Shown here one piece after another: positions 27,094 to 37,331 of a stretch of DNA of 49,865 nucleotides (position 1 is its first letter; each line of letters opens with the position of its first letter). The translations under genes and the position numbers were made by a program. Source of the stretch: Salinisphaera hydrothermalis C41B8 (GTDB lineage: Bacteria; Pseudomonadota; Gammaproteobacteria; Nevskiales; Salinisphaeraceae). A model generated the notes under the pieces. The model saw nothing but the letters and a program-made list of their open reading frames with translations, had not been told where the DNA came from and ran no database searches. The stretch is taken from positions 1-49,865 of the forward strand of contig NZ_APNK01000027.1 in assembly GCF_000732535.1 (NCBI RefSeq), in the 5' to 3' direction.

Positions 27094-27486
27094 GACCGAA
27101 TGGATTGTTGAACTTGGCGGCAAGCTTACCGCACTGGCAGGCGCGGCGGCCAAGCAAACCACCGCTCGTTTTCGGCGGGGTCGGGGTCTCTTACCGCAGC
27201 GCGTCACGCCGTTGATACCAGCGGATGAATACATCGACCGGACACGAGTCGCCTGCCCGGGCTCGCCACAGCCCGGCTGAGTTCCCGGCGCAACCGGCTG
27301 TCGGCCCGCAACTCGATGCCCGGGACTTCGGGCGCCACACATGGCCGCCACGGCCCATAACGACTCAGTTAGACTCGCGAACTGGGCCATGCGGCCGGGC
27401 GGATCCCGGGCGTGGCTCTGGCGCGAAAAATGCATGCGCCGCGCGACGCCTTACCGGCGTCGATTCGAAGGGGGTTCGTCTACGTC
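27094..27486. other. Divergent control region, ubiE / efflux operon
   Basis: This 393-bp region separates two divergent operons and must hold both promoters. No gene is apparent: the frame upstream of the adaptor start shows no signal peptide or domain. I found no clear operator or terminator. The only ribosome-site-like sequence is AAGGGGG near 27469, about a dozen bases before the adaptor ATG. Confidence 0.45.
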
Positions 27487-28689
27487 ATGTCGCTTGTTCA
27501 CCGGCTCGGCCTGCCCGCTGCGGCCGTTATCGTGCTGTTGCTGACGGCGTGCTCGCAGCCGCAGTCGGCCGCACCGAAGACGCTCACGACAGTCGGCGTG
27601 TACAAGGTCATGCCGCAGCCCTACACCGTGACCGAAACGCTGCCCGGACGTACCCGTGCCTACATGAGCTCGGACGTGCGCCCCCAGGTCGACGGCATCA
27701 TCCAGAAGCGGCTGTTCACCGAGGGCGCCGACGTCGCCGCCGGCGACGTGCTCTACCAGATCGACCCGGCCCGCTACGAAGCCGCCGTGTCCCAGGCGAA
27801 GGCCCAGCTGCAACAGGCGCAGGCCGCCGTGAAATCGGCCGCGCCGCTGGCCCGTCGCTATCAGCATCTGGCCGCGATTGATGCCATCAGCAAGCAGGAT
27901 CGCGACAACGCCGTCGCCCAACTCGCCCAGGACCGTGCGGATGTCGCCAACGCCAGGGCCAATCTGCAGACCGCCCGAATCAATCTCGGCTACACCCGCA
28001 TCAAGGCGCCCATTTCGGGGCGCATCGGGGCGTCGGCCGTGACCCCCGGAGCGCTGGTGACCGCCAACCAGACCAATGCCCTGACCACGATCAATCAGCT
28101 CGATCCGATCTATATCGATATCCAGCAATCGGTGAGCCAGTACCTCACCCTCAAACACGCCGTCGCCACCGGCGCACTGGAAACCGACAAGAACAACGCC
28201 GCACCGGTCACCGTTTCGCCCGAGGGCAGCGATACGACATTGAAGGGCAAGCTGGAATTCTCGGGCGCGGAAGTCGCCCCCGACACGGGTGCGGTCATGC
28301 TACGCGCGATCGTGCCCAATCCCGATCACACGCTGCTGCCGGGCATGTACGTTCGCGCCACGCTCACCCAGGGCATCGACGTGAAATCCATTCTGGTACC
28401 GCAACAGGGCGTACAGCGCGACGCGGCCGGCCGGCCCACGGCGCTGGTCGTGGGCGCCGACGGCAAGGTCGCCCGCCACAAGCTCAAGATCGCCTCGGCC
28501 ACCGATGACAACCGCTGGCGCGTGACCGCCGGACTGGCAACGGGCGACCGCGTGCTCGTGCAGGGCACGGACAAGGTCAACGTCGGCGACAAGGTCAAGG
28601 CCGTACCCGTGACCATCGATGCCGACGGCCATGTGCATGATCTCACCCCCGCCGGCGACTCCGCACACGTCCAGAGCCCGGCCGCCTAG
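27487..28689 (+). CDS. RND efflux periplasmic adaptor (AcrA/MexA-like lipoprotein)
   Basis: The membrane-fusion subunit that links the inner-membrane pump to the outer-membrane channel. From ATG 27487 the protein has 400 residues, with a lipoprotein signal ending in the lipobox LLTAC (about residues 15-19). The lipoyl half-motifs flank a helical hairpin (residues about 65-200; PQVDGIIQKRLFTEGADVAAGD and NLGYTRIKAPISGRIGAS), followed by beta-barrel and membrane-proximal domains. The stop overlaps the GTG of the pump gene by one base. The HAE1-type partner suggests drug, dye or solvent export. Confidence 0.93.
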   Translation: MSLVHRLGLPAAAVIVLLLTACSQPQSAAPKTLTTVGVYKVMPQPYTVTETLPGRTRAYMSSDVRPQVDGIIQKRLFTEGADVAAGDVLYQIDPARYEAAVSQAKAQLQQAQAAVKSAAPLARRYQHLAAIDAISKQDRDNAVAQLAQDRADVANARANLQTARINLGYTRIKAPISGRIGASAVTPGALVTANQTNALTTINQLDPIYIDIQQSVSQYLTLKHAVATGALETDKNNAAPVTVSPEGSDTTLKGKLEFSGAEVAPDTGAVMLRAIVPNPDHTLLPGMYVRATLTQGIDVKSILVPQQGVQRDAAGRPTALVVGADGKVARHKLKIASATDDNRWRVTAGLATGDRVLVQGTDKVNVGDKVKAVPVTIDADGHVHDLTPAGDSAHVQSPAA

Positions 28690-31600
28690 TGTCGCGTTTT
28701 TTCATCGACCGGCCGATCTTCGCGACGGTGCTGGCGATCATCGTCAGCCTCGCGGGTGCGCTCGCGATCTTCACGCTGCCACTGGAGCAGTACCCGGAGA
28801 TCGCCCCGCCGACGATCTCGGTGGCGGCGACCTATACCGGCGCCAACGCCGAAACCACGCAGAATTCGGTGACCCAGATCATCGAGCAGTCGATGACCGG
28901 CCTCGACAACCTGCTCTATATCGAGTCGAGTTCGGATTCATCCGGCGAATCCCGGGTGCGGCTCACGTTCGCTTCCGGCACCAATCCGGACATCGCCCAG
29001 GTTCAGGTGCAAAACGAATTGCAGCGGGCGATCCCCCGCCTGCCGGCCTCGGTGCAGCAACAGGGCGTGCGGACCTACCAGTCCGGCGGCAACTATTTTC
29101 TCGTATTCGCCCTGTCGTCGACCGACGGCTCGATGGACGAAGCCGACATCGGCGACTATATCGCCAGCACGCTCACCGATCCGCTGTCGCGCGTTTCCGG
29201 CATCAGCCAGGCGCGCAACTTCGGCGCCGAGTATGCGCTGCGTATCTGGCTCGATCCGCACAAGCTCAATCAGTACCACCTGATGCCGAGCGACATCCGC
29301 GCCGCGCTCGAAAGCCAGAATGCGAATGTCTCGGCCGGCCAGCTCGGCGGCCTGCCGCAGTCGAAGGGCCAGCAGTTCACGGCGACCATCACCGCGCGCA
29401 GCCGGCTGACATCGGTTGATCAGTTCAAGCACATCATCGTCAAATCCAATCCGGACGGCTCGGTGGTGCGTCTGTCGGACGTCGCGCGGGTGGAAATCGG
29501 TTCCGACGAATATTCCGAAATCGCCCGCTTCAACGGGCGGCATGCCGCGGGCCTTGGCCTGGAACTGGCAGCCGGCGCCAACGCCATGCAAACCGCGCAG
29601 AACGTCGAGAAACGGCTCGAGGAGCTGTCGCAGTTCTTCCCGCCGGGGCTGGAGGCGCATGTCGCGTTCGACACCACGCCTTTCGTGCGTGCCTCGATCG
29701 AGGAAGTGGTCAAGACGCTGTTCGAGGCCGTGCTTCTGGTCGTCGCCATCATGTTTCTGTTTCTGCAAAGCCTGCGCGCCACGCTGGTGCCGGCGCTCGC
29801 AGTGCCCGTCGTGCTGCTGGGGACCTTCGGCGTACTGGCGATCTTCGGTTATTCGATCAACACGCTGACCATGTTCGCGCTCGTGCTCGCCATCGGCCTG
29901 TTAGTCGACGATGCGATTGTCGTGGTGGAAAACGTCGAACGCGTGATGGCCGAGCGCGGCCTGTCGCCGCGCGACGCGACGATCGCCTCGATGGGCGAGA
30001 TTCAGGGCGCCCTGATCGGCATTGCGCTGGTGCTGTCGGCCGTGTTCGTGCCGATGGCCTTCTTCCCCGGCTCGACCGGCGTGATCTATCGCCAGTTCGC
30101 GGTGACCATCGCCTCGGCCATGGTGCTGTCGGTGGGCGTGGCGCTCATCCTCACCCCGGCACTGTGCGCCAGCCTGCTCAAGCCGATCGAGAAACGCCGC
30201 CCGCCGGGGCGCGTGTTTACCGCCTTCAACCGTGGGGTCTCGGCCGCGGCGTCCGGCTCGCAACGTATAGCCCGCCGGCTGATCCATGCGCGGGCGCTGG
30301 TCATGCTGGTGTTCGCGGGCATCGTGCTGGCGGTCGCGTGGCTGTTCACTCATCTGCCCAGCGCCTTCCTGCCGAACGAGGACCAAGGCGTGCTGATGGT
30401 TTCGATTCAGCTGCCACCGGGCGCGACCGCCAATCGCACGGTCGACGCCATCGATCGCGTGACCGACTATTTCAAGTCGCGGCCGAACGTGAAATCGATC
30501 TTCGCCATCGCCAGCAGCGACGGCCAGAACACCGGCCGGGCATTCGTTCATCTGGTCGACTGGCGCAAACGCACTGGCGTCAATCCATCGTCGGAAGCCA
30601 TCGCCGCGCGCGCCACGGCAGCGCTGTCGAAGATCCGCGATGCCCGGATCTACGTACTCTCGCCGCCCGCATTGCGCAATCTGGGCGATTCGTCCGGCTT
30701 CGAACTGGAGCTCGAAGACGTGGGCGGCGTCGGGCGCGACGCGCTCACCGCCGCGCGCGAGCAATTCCTCAAGCTCGCCCGGGCCGACGACAAACTGGCC
30801 CAAATGCGCGCCGATACCACCAACCCGAACGCCCAGTTCGCAATCGATATCGACGATGCCGAGGCACGCGCCCACGGCCTGGCGATCGCCGATATCAACA
30901 GCACGCTGTCGGCTGCGTTCGGCGGCTCGTATGTCGACGATTTCATCTACCACGGCCGGGTCAAACGCGTGTATATGGAGGGCGATACGCCCTATCGCAT
31001 GCAGCCAGCGGACGTGAACGACTGGTATGTCCGCAACACGGACGGCGACATGGTGCCCTTTTCCGCATTTTCTACCGCGCATTGGACCACCGGCCTGCCT
31101 GAACTGGAGCGCTATAACGGCGTGGCTGCCTATCAAATTTCAGGGCAACCGGCGCCCGGCGTCAGCTCGTCGGACGCCATGGCCGAAGTGAAAAAACTGG
31201 TCGCCCAGCTGCCCGAGGGCATCGGTTATGAATGGTCCGGCATCTCGTTCCAGCAGCAACAGGCCGGCAGCCAGGCGCCGTTGCTGTATGCCGTGTCGAT
31301 CGGGTTCGTCTTTCTGTGCCTGGCCGCGCTCTACGAGAGCTGGTCGATTCCGATCGCGGTGATGCTGGTGGTGCCGCTCGGCGTGCTCGGCGCGTTGCTG
31401 GCAATTCTGATGCGCGGCATGCCGATCGACGTCTATTTCCAGGTCGGCCTGCTGACGACGATCGGGCTGTCGGCCAAGAACGCCATCCTGATCGTGGAAT
31501 ATGCCCACCAGCTTGAGCGCGCCGGCGAATCGCTGATGGATGCCGCCCTGCATGCGGTTCGCCTGCGTCTGCGGCCGATCCTGATGACCTCGCTGGCCTT

Positions 31601-31790
31601 CGGCATGGGCGTGTTTCCGTTGATGATCTCGACCGGGGCCGGGGCCGGCGCTCGCAATTCGGTGGGCACCGGCGTGTTCGGCGGCATGGTGGCGGCCACG
31701 GCGCTGGCGATCTTCTTCGTGCCGGTGTTCTTCGTGCTCTCCCGGGCCGGCTGGCGCCGGCTCACCGCCGACGGCCGGGTGGCCCGATGA
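28689..31790 (+). CDS. RND multidrug efflux pump, HAE1 family (AcrB/MexB-like)
   Basis: A trimeric proton-driven inner-membrane pump of 1033 residues (AcrB is 1049). It begins MSRFFIDRPIFATVLAIIVS at a GTG and has twelve predicted membrane helices with two large periplasmic loops. The proton-relay residues are D407 and D408 (LLVDDAIVVVENV), the same numbers as in AcrB, and K930 (LSAKNAILIVEYA). The AcrB landmark GTFGVLAIFGYSINTLTMFA is present. It is translationally coupled to the adaptor upstream and to the outer-membrane gene downstream (ATGA overlap). Substrates cannot be predicted. Confidence 0.96.
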   Translation: MSRFFIDRPIFATVLAIIVSLAGALAIFTLPLEQYPEIAPPTISVAATYTGANAETTQNSVTQIIEQSMTGLDNLLYIESSSDSSGESRVRLTFASGTNPDIAQVQVQNELQRAIPRLPASVQQQGVRTYQSGGNYFLVFALSSTDGSMDEADIGDYIASTLTDPLSRVSGISQARNFGAEYALRIWLDPHKLNQYHLMPSDIRAALESQNANVSAGQLGGLPQSKGQQFTATITARSRLTSVDQFKHIIVKSNPDGSVVRLSDVARVEIGSDEYSEIARFNGRHAAGLGLELAAGANAMQTAQNVEKRLEELSQFFPPGLEAHVAFDTTPFVRASIEEVVKTLFEAVLLVVAIMFLFLQSLRATLVPALAVPVVLLGTFGVLAIFGYSINTLTMFALVLAIGLLVDDAIVVVENVERVMAERGLSPRDATIASMGEIQGALIGIALVLSAVFVPMAFFPGSTGVIYRQFAVTIASAMVLSVGVALILTPALCASLLKPIEKRRPPGRVFTAFNRGVSAAASGSQRIARRLIHARALVMLVFAGIVLAVAWLFTHLPSAFLPNEDQGVLMVSIQLPPGATANRTVDAIDRVTDYFKSRPNVKSIFAIASSDGQNTGRAFVHLVDWRKRTGVNPSSEAIAARATAALSKIRDARIYVLSPPALRNLGDSSGFELELEDVGGVGRDALTAAREQFLKLARADDKLAQMRADTTNPNAQFAIDIDDAEARAHGLAIADINSTLSAAFGGSYVDDFIYHGRVKRVYMEGDTPYRMQPADVNDWYVRNTDGDMVPFSAFSTAHWTTGLPELERYNGVAAYQISGQPAPGVSSSDAMAEVKKLVAQLPEGIGYEWSGISFQQQQAGSQAPLLYAVSIGFVFLCLAALYESWSIPIAVMLVVPLGVLGALLAILMRGMPIDVYFQVGLLTTIGLSAKNAILIVEYAHQLERAGESLMDAALHAVRLRLRPILMTSLAFGMGVFPLMISTGAGAGARNSVGTGVFGGMVAATALAIFFVPVFFVLSRAGWRRLTADGRVAR

Positions 31791-33277
31791 ACTGGCATCG
31801 CATCTTCGCCATCGGCGCCGTCGCGGGACTGGCGGGCTGCGTGAACCTCGCGCCGGACTACCCGCGCCCCACGCCGGTCACGCCCACGCTCTGGCCGAGC
31901 GTGGGCACGCATCCGGCGCCCAAGCCGGTGGCCGCGTCGGATGTCTCCAATCTCGGCTGGCGCGATTTCTTTCTCGACGATCGCCTGCGGCGCACGGTAG
32001 CCATGGCGCTGGCCAACAATCGCAATCTGCGCATCGCGGCACTCAATATCGAAGCCGCGCGGGCGCAATACCGCGATAGCGGCTCGGCCCTGTTTCCGAC
32101 CGTGAATGCCTCGGCCAGCGCCACATTCTCGAAATCCGGGCGCACGGCAGGCGGCAACGATACCGCCAGCGGCAACGTCGTGACCGGCAGTTCGGTCTCC
32201 AAGAGTCTGTCGGCGGAGCTGGGCTTCGCCAGCTACGAAATCGATTTCTTTGGCCGGCTGCGCAATCAAAAACAGGCCGCCTTCGACGCGCTGCTGTCCT
32301 CGGCCGCGGCCCGACGCTCGACCCAGATCAGTCTGATCGGCCAGGTCGCCAGCGACTGGCTCACGCTCGCGGCCGATAAGGAACGGCTGAGCATCGCGCG
32401 CGAAACACTGGTCAATCAGCGTCAGAATCTGAAGCTGGTCAAGGCACGCCACGATTACGGCGTCGCCTCGGGCTCGGACGTGGCGAATGCGCAGTCGGCG
32501 GTCGAGTCGGCGCGGGTGGACGTGGCGAGCTATACCGCGGCCATCGCCCAGGATCGCAACGCGCTCAACCTGGTCGCAGGTGGCACCGCACCGGCGACCG
32601 ACCTGCCGGGCGCAAAGATTCCGGCGCATCCGGTGATCGCCGATCTGCCAGCCGGTATTCCGTCGTCGGTACTCACCAACCGGCCGGACGTGATTTCGGC
32701 CGAATACACGCTACGCGGCGACACGGCATCGATCGGCGCGGCCCGTGCGGCGTTCTTCCCCACCCTCAGCCTGACCGCCGCCACCGGCTGGGCCACGGCA
32801 GGGTTGTCGGGCCTGTTTGCCGATCGCAATCGGTCCTGGAGCTTTACGCCGCGGATCGACCAGCCCATCTTCGACGGCGGCTCGCGGCGGGCCCAGCTCG
32901 ATCTGGCCCACGTCCAACGCAATATCGATCTGGCCGACTACGAGCAAACCATCCAGACCGCGTTCCGCGAGGTCGCCGACGCGCTGGCGACGCGCGCGAC
33001 CATCGATCGTCAGGTCGAGGCCCAGCAGGCGCTGGTGGCCGCCAACGCGCGGGCCTATCGTCTGTCGCTGGCGCGCTACCAGGCCGGCACCGACAGCTTC
33101 CTGGACACGCTCACCGAGCAGCGCGCCCTCTATACCGCGCGCCAAAACGAGGTCGGCAAGCGACTGGCGCGCCAGACCAATCTGGTTACGCTGTACAAGG
33201 TGCTCGGGGGCGGCGGATTCGCGACCAGCGACTCTTCGGCGCCGAACCGGCCCGATGATACGTTACCGCACCGCTAA
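31787..33277 (+). CDS. Outer-membrane efflux lipoprotein (TolC/OprM-like, NodT family)
   Basis: The channel component that completes the tripartite pump. The 496-residue protein starts MNWHRIFAIGAV and has a lipobox LAGC (cysteine at residue 17). Two repeats of the outer-membrane factor domain lie at about 60-265 and 290-470, with the landmarks NRNLRIAALNIEAARAQY, SYEIDFFGRLRNQ and RPDVISAEYTLR typical of the OprM/NodT group. It overlaps the pump gene by 4 bp and is convergent with the response regulator gene, 43 bp away. Confidence 0.94.
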   Translation: MNWHRIFAIGAVAGLAGCVNLAPDYPRPTPVTPTLWPSVGTHPAPKPVAASDVSNLGWRDFFLDDRLRRTVAMALANNRNLRIAALNIEAARAQYRDSGSALFPTVNASASATFSKSGRTAGGNDTASGNVVTGSSVSKSLSAELGFASYEIDFFGRLRNQKQAAFDALLSSAAARRSTQISLIGQVASDWLTLAADKERLSIARETLVNQRQNLKLVKARHDYGVASGSDVANAQSAVESARVDVASYTAAIAQDRNALNLVAGGTAPATDLPGAKIPAHPVIADLPAGIPSSVLTNRPDVISAEYTLRGDTASIGAARAAFFPTLSLTAATGWATAGLSGLFADRNRSWSFTPRIDQPIFDGGSRRAQLDLAHVQRNIDLADYEQTIQTAFREVADALATRATIDRQVEAQQALVAANARAYRLSLARYQAGTDSFLDTLTEQRALYTARQNEVGKRLARQTNLVTLYKVLGGGGFATSDSSAPNRPDDTLPHR

Positions 33278-33320
33278 CCCGCGCCACACGGTTCGCGCCC
33301 ACCGGCCCGAGACACCGTAT

Positions 33321-34007
33321 CTAGATATCCAGCTTGTACCCAACGCCGTAGACCGAGCGGATCGGGCGCTCATCCGGCAGGGCCGCCTCCAGCTTGCGGC
33401 GCAGATTCTTGATGTGGCTGTCGACGGTGCGATCGGTGACCACGCGGTGATCCGCGTAGGCGCGATCGAGCAGTTGCTCGCGCGAGAACACGCGCCCCTG
33501 GCCCGAGGCCAGCGTTTTCAATAGGCGGAATTCGACCGGTGTCAGGTCGAGCGCCACGCCATGCGCCCGGGCCACAAAGCGTTCGGCATCGATTTCGATG
33601 GGCGGCGGCGCCGATCGATCGGCCGCGGTACCGGCGGCGCGACGCAGCACGGCGTTAACGCGAGCGACTACTTCGCGTGGCGAAAATGGTTTGCAGATAT
33701 AGTCGTCGGCGCCCAGTTCGAGCCCGAGCAACCGATCGATCTCCTCGACTCGCGCCGTGAGCATGATGATCGGCACATCGCTGTTTTCACGCAGCCGGCG
33801 ACAGACCGCAAACCCGTCCATACCCGGCAGCATGACATCGAGCAGAATTAGCGCCGGCTGCAGGCATCGTGCCGCCCCCATCACCTTTTCTCCGTTGTCG
33901 ACACAGTGCGGCGCATAACCCGCCGCCACGAGATAATCCGCCAGCAGCGCCGCGAGCTTGGGCTCATCCTCGACCACCAACACCGGGGTCAACGACTTAT
34001 CCGGCAT
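33321..34007 (-). CDS. OmpR-family response regulator (BaeR-like)
   Basis: A DNA-binding response regulator of 228 residues. The receiver domain has the acidic pair E13/D14 (VVEDE), phospho-acceptor D57 ([13 protein letters not shown]) and lysine near 106 (ICKPFS). The C-terminal winged helix (about 135-228) contains [13 protein letters not shown] and [15 protein letters not shown] and ends GYKLDI. ATG 34007 starts the family N-terminus; the longer frame to 34220 lies inside the kinase gene. It is coupled to the sensor kinase by an 11-bp overlap and convergent with the efflux operon. The BaeR label follows this context and is inferred. Confidence 0.92.
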   Translation of the reverse strand: MPDKSLTPVLVVEDEPKLAALLADYLVAAGYAPHCVDNGEKVMGAARCLQPALILLDVMLPGMDGFAVCRRLRENSDVPIIMLTARVEEIDRLLGLELGADDYICKPFSPREVVARVNAVLRRAAGTAADRSAPPPIEIDAERFVARAHGVALDLTPVEFRLLKTLASGQGRVFSREQLLDRAYADHRVVTDRTVDSHIKNLRRKLEAALPDERPIRSVYGVGYKLDI

Positions 34008-35457
34008 AGGCGCCTCGACTCGCTCGGGGTGCGCCCAAAGGCAGCGTGACGCAAACACCGACGCCGCCGAGTTCGCTGGCCCGGGCAACGATCGTTCCGC
34101 CATGCGCCTCGACGATATTGCGACAGATTGCCAGACCGAGGCCCGACCCGCCGGACGCCCGGCTCCGGGACACATCCGCGCGATAGAACCGCTCGAACAT
34201 ACGCTCGCGCTCGCCAGCATCGACGCCCGGCGCGCTGTCTTCCAGCCACACTTCGATCGACCCGTCGGCCGTTTGCATGCGCACGCGGACTTCGCCCCCC
34301 GCGTTGGTATAACGCAGGCTGTTCTCCAGAAGATTCTGGAACAACTGGATCAGCCGATCCTCGTCCGCCAGCAGCCAGACCGGCGTTTCGGGCAGCTCCC
34401 AGTGGATGCACAGATCGGCCTGGGCGAAGCGCCCGCGATGGCTCTCTTCCAGATCGCCGAGGAGCGCGGTCACGTCGATCTCGGTCTTCCGATACGCCAA
34501 CGCACCGGCATCCGACAACGACAGCTCATAGAGATCGTCGACCAGCTGCGAGAGCAGCCCGATCTCACTGGTCAGCGAGCGCGTAGCCTCGGGCGTGAAC
34601 GGCCGCACGCCGTCCTCCAGCGCTTCCAGCTCACCGCGCAGCACCGACAACGGCGTGCGCAGCTCGTGCGAAATGTCCGCCATCATCCGGCGCCGCATGG
34701 CCTCATTGCGTGCCAGCGTGTCTGCCAGATGGTTGAAATCCAGGGCGAGACGACCGATTTCGTCGCCGCGCCCGAGCGTTACGCGGGCGTCGTAATAGCC
34801 CGCGGCGAGACGGTGTGTCGCATCCGCGATACGGCGGATCGGCGTCAGCAATGTACGAGCCAGTAGCCAGGCCAGCAATGCAGACAGCATGAGCGCGATA
34901 CCGGCGAACAACCAGATCGCCGTGGACTGACGGCGTTGGAACTGGACATCGGCCTGAGAGGTCGCTTTCTGGATGGGCGTGAGCATAAGCCAGCCGATGA
35001 GTTGGCCGTTGGCCCGCTTTAACGCAAGCCAGCGCGGCTCGCCCTGCTCTGGATCCCGAGGCGCGCCTATCACGTGCCTTCCGGACGCATCGAACAGGCC
35101 AATGCGCAAGTTGGCGCCCAGCAGATCGGCCGCTGGCGGCGCGTGCCGACTCGGATCGAACGTCGACGTACGCAGGATGTCGAACCAGCGCCGCGGATCA
35201 TTCCGCATGAAACGCCAGCTCCCGCCATCGCTCTCGTAGGCCCGGATCAGCGGCTTTTCAAGCGCCTTGGTCCGAGCCAGCGCCTGCTGATTCAGATAAC
35301 CCACGAAGCCGGTGCTCAGGTTGTAACTCGCAATCGCCCCCATCGCGATCACACTGGCCACGCTGGTCGCAAAAATGGCGGTGAACAGCTTGGCCCCTAG
35401 ATTGATACGTATCACGGGAAGATGGCAGATCGATCGCAGCGAACTCCAGCGTCGCAT
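33997..35457 (-). CDS. Envelope-stress sensor histidine kinase (BaeS-like)
   Basis: A 486-residue inner-membrane sensor kinase. Membrane helices lie near residues 22-45 and 178-203 and flank a periplasmic sensor of about 130 residues. A HAMP domain (205-258), the H-box [12 protein letters not shown] with phospho-accepting H264, the N-box [10 protein letters not shown] and the G-box [18 protein letters not shown] follow. Start ATG 35457 ([10 protein letters not shown]) is preferred to the upstream TTG. It is probably the first gene of the kinase-regulator operon. Similarity to BaeS is a family-level impression. Confidence 0.9.
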   Translation of the reverse strand: MRRWSSLRSICHLPVIRINLGAKLFTAIFATSVASVIAMGAIASYNLSTGFVGYLNQQALARTKALEKPLIRAYESDGGSWRFMRNDPRRWFDILRTSTFDPSRHAPPAADLLGANLRIGLFDASGRHVIGAPRDPEQGEPRWLALKRANGQLIGWLMLTPIQKATSQADVQFQRRQSTAIWLFAGIALMLSALLAWLLARTLLTPIRRIADATHRLAAGYYDARVTLGRGDEIGRLALDFNHLADTLARNEAMRRRMMADISHELRTPLSVLRGELEALEDGVRPFTPEATRSLTSEIGLLSQLVDDLYELSLSDAGALAYRKTEIDVTALLGDLEESHRGRFAQADLCIHWELPETPVWLLADEDRLIQLFQNLLENSLRYTNAGGEVRVRMQTADGSIEVWLEDSAPGVDAGERERMFERFYRADVSRSRASGGSGLGLAICRNIVEAHGGTIVARASELGGVGVCVTLPLGAPRASRGAYAG

Positions 35458-36450
35458 TAGAGCGACCCGCCCGGCCTGACACAAGCACCAGCGCTAAAAC
35501 TCCACGATTTCTGCATATTCTCTGCACATTGGACTCGCAGAATTGAGCCATCGAATCGAGCCACTCGATGCCCGCACCGCCATGGAGCTGCGACCGCCGC
35601 ACTGGGGTAGGAAAAGCTTTCGGGGCTGCCATGCGCCCCCCGGCGACTGGCCAACCCCTGGTCGGGAGGACCTGGTGGGGTCGGGAGGCATGAATCGACG
35701 AGCTTGGGCCACAACCGATCCATATCGATCGGGGGTCCCCGAGCAGAAGACACATCAGCCAGCCGTCACATAACGCAACGACACGTTCTTTTTTTCAATC
35801 CCAACGGTCGGATCTACCCAAACGAACAATCCGATCGCCCCAGTTTGCCGACGCGTGGTCAAACAAGACCCGCGGTACGGTCGCGATCTTCAGACTATCG
35901 TGGTACCCCCATCGCGATCTGCTGCCGGACAGCCCCTCAATGCCGCGTTTCCCCAAGGCGTAGGCATCCGACTTTGTCCATTCGCAGCAGCCGGTCAACG
36001 GAGATTCGGCCGTCCCAAAGGTACCGCCTTGCTTTTTTTTGCAGGGAGACCGAGGTGGTGCTTGCATCGCAACGGCCTTACGGCCACCGTCGGCAATTTT
36101 TAGTACATCACCCGGATACCGTCTCCGGGTGATGGTTTGCCTGCGCTGCGTTGGCCCGCAGTATCAACATATTATTCAGTTACGAGCCGCATATGGCATT
36201 GCTGAATATTCGGTGTCGAACCGCTGGGTAGCGTATTGCATCTTCTGCGCCAAAACTTCCGGGGCGCGTGCCCCTTCGGTCCAGGCCCCAATCCGAATAC
36301 GACTCGGCGCCTCGTCGATGCGAGCTCGCTGAGACGGAAACCGGCGTTCGTACTCGCCAATTCAGGTCCCGGCTAGTACATTGCCCGCACGGCGGCGGTT
36401 ACTTGCATCAACGCCGAACCGCCGCTTCATTGTCAATTCCGGAGCCCTGC
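35458..36450. other. Long gene-free region between the sensor kinase and dsbG
   Basis: About 990 bp with no gene I can support on either strand. It is visibly richer in A/T than its surroundings, especially 35780-36260, with T-runs near 35792-35799 and 36030-36038. A small minus-strand ORF (35795-36067, 90 codons) has no recognisable motif. It should contain promoters for the divergent kinase and dsbG operons. The sequence could be remnant foreign DNA or hold a small RNA; I see no direct proof of either. Confidence 0.5.
36106..36134. repeat. Strong isolated hairpin in the gene-free region
   Basis: An 11-bp perfect inverted repeat (CATCACCCGGA / TCCGGGTGATG) with a 7-nt loop. On the plus strand only a short T stretch follows (GTTTG); on the minus strand ACTAAAAATT follows. 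It could end a non-coding transcript or be an operator-like structure. Confidence 0.5.
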
Positions 36451-37263
36451 ATGACCACTGCCGTTTTCAAGCGTCTGGCTACCCTAGCCGGCGTCGGACT
36501 GCTCGCCACCACGATCGCGGCCAGCGCCCAGCCGACCAAGAAACCGGTCGCCAGCGATCTGCCGCCGGTCCTCGCCAAGGCCGTGAAGAACGGCTCGATC
36601 GAGGTGACTCGGCAGTTCAAGACCGATGTACCGGGCGTGACCGGCTATGTGCTGCAAAAAGGCGGGCAACACCAGATCGTCTATGGCGAAAAGGGTTATC
36701 TGTTCATGGGTCAGCTGGTGTCGCCGTCGGGCGAGAATCTGTCGGCCCAATACACCGATAAGTACGTGCCCAAGCCGGATGTGGCCAAAGTGGTTGCCGA
36801 GCTCAAGAAGACCGGCCATCTGGTGCAGCAGGGCCCCAGCGATGCACCGGTGATCTATGTTTTCGCCGACCCGAACTGTATCTACTGCCATCGCTTCTAC
36901 CAGCAGGCCGAGCCGCTGGTTAAAGCCGGCAAGCTACAGCTGCAATGGGCCATGGTGGGCTTTCTGAAAGAATCCAGCATGGGGCGCGCCGCGGCCATTC
37001 TGTCCGCCAAGGACCCGGGCAAGGCGCTGGTCGAAAACGAGAACGGCTTCGACGAAGACACTGAGGACGGCGGCATCAAACCGGTCGACTCGCCGTCCGA
37101 CAAGCTCAAGGACATCATCAACGTGCATTACAAGCAGATGTCGGCCGCCGGCGGCACCGGTACGCCCACGCTGCTTTACAAGCATGACGGCCACTGGGCG
37201 GCCAAGATCGGCGCCCCGGGCAAAGCCTGGCTCAAGCAGTACATCGATAACCAGGGCAGCTGA
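36451..37263 (+). CDS. dsbG: Thiol:disulfide interchange protein DsbG-like
   Basis: A periplasmic thioredoxin-fold protein that protects or isomerises protein cysteines. The 270-residue protein starts at ATG 36451, with GGAG ten bases upstream, and has a signal peptide (cleavage near TIAASA/QPTKK, about residue 25). A dimerisation domain (about 35-105) is followed by a thioredoxin-like domain with the active site C143-I-Y-C146 (FADPNCIYCHRFY) and a cis-proline segment GTGTPTLLY. Length and the DPNCIYC context fit DsbG better than DsbC. It lies 68 bp upstream of lnt on the same strand. Confidence 0.88.
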   Translation: MTTAVFKRLATLAGVGLLATTIAASAQPTKKPVASDLPPVLAKAVKNGSIEVTRQFKTDVPGVTGYVLQKGGQHQIVYGEKGYLFMGQLVSPSGENLSAQYTDKYVPKPDVAKVVAELKKTGHLVQQGPSDAPVIYVFADPNCIYCHRFYQQAEPLVKAGKLQLQWAMVGFLKESSMGRAAAILSAKDPGKALVENENGFDEDTEDGGIKPVDSPSDKLKDIINVHYKQMSAAGGTGTPTLLYKHDGHWAAKIGAPGKAWLKQYIDNQGS

Positions 37264-37331
37264 TCGCCATACCGCGGCACACGGCCGGGTGCTAAAGCGT
37301 CCGGCGCCGCTTTATTTGCAGGATAGCCGCT

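Noticed and set aside
29901-31136. A 411-codon minus-strand frame inside the RND pump gene
   Set aside because: Complement of an intact pump with all key residues; no ribosome site or family motif.
35795-36067. A 90-codon minus-strand ORF in the gene-free region
   Set aside because: No ribosome site, domain or signal sequence; only the spacing made it look possible.
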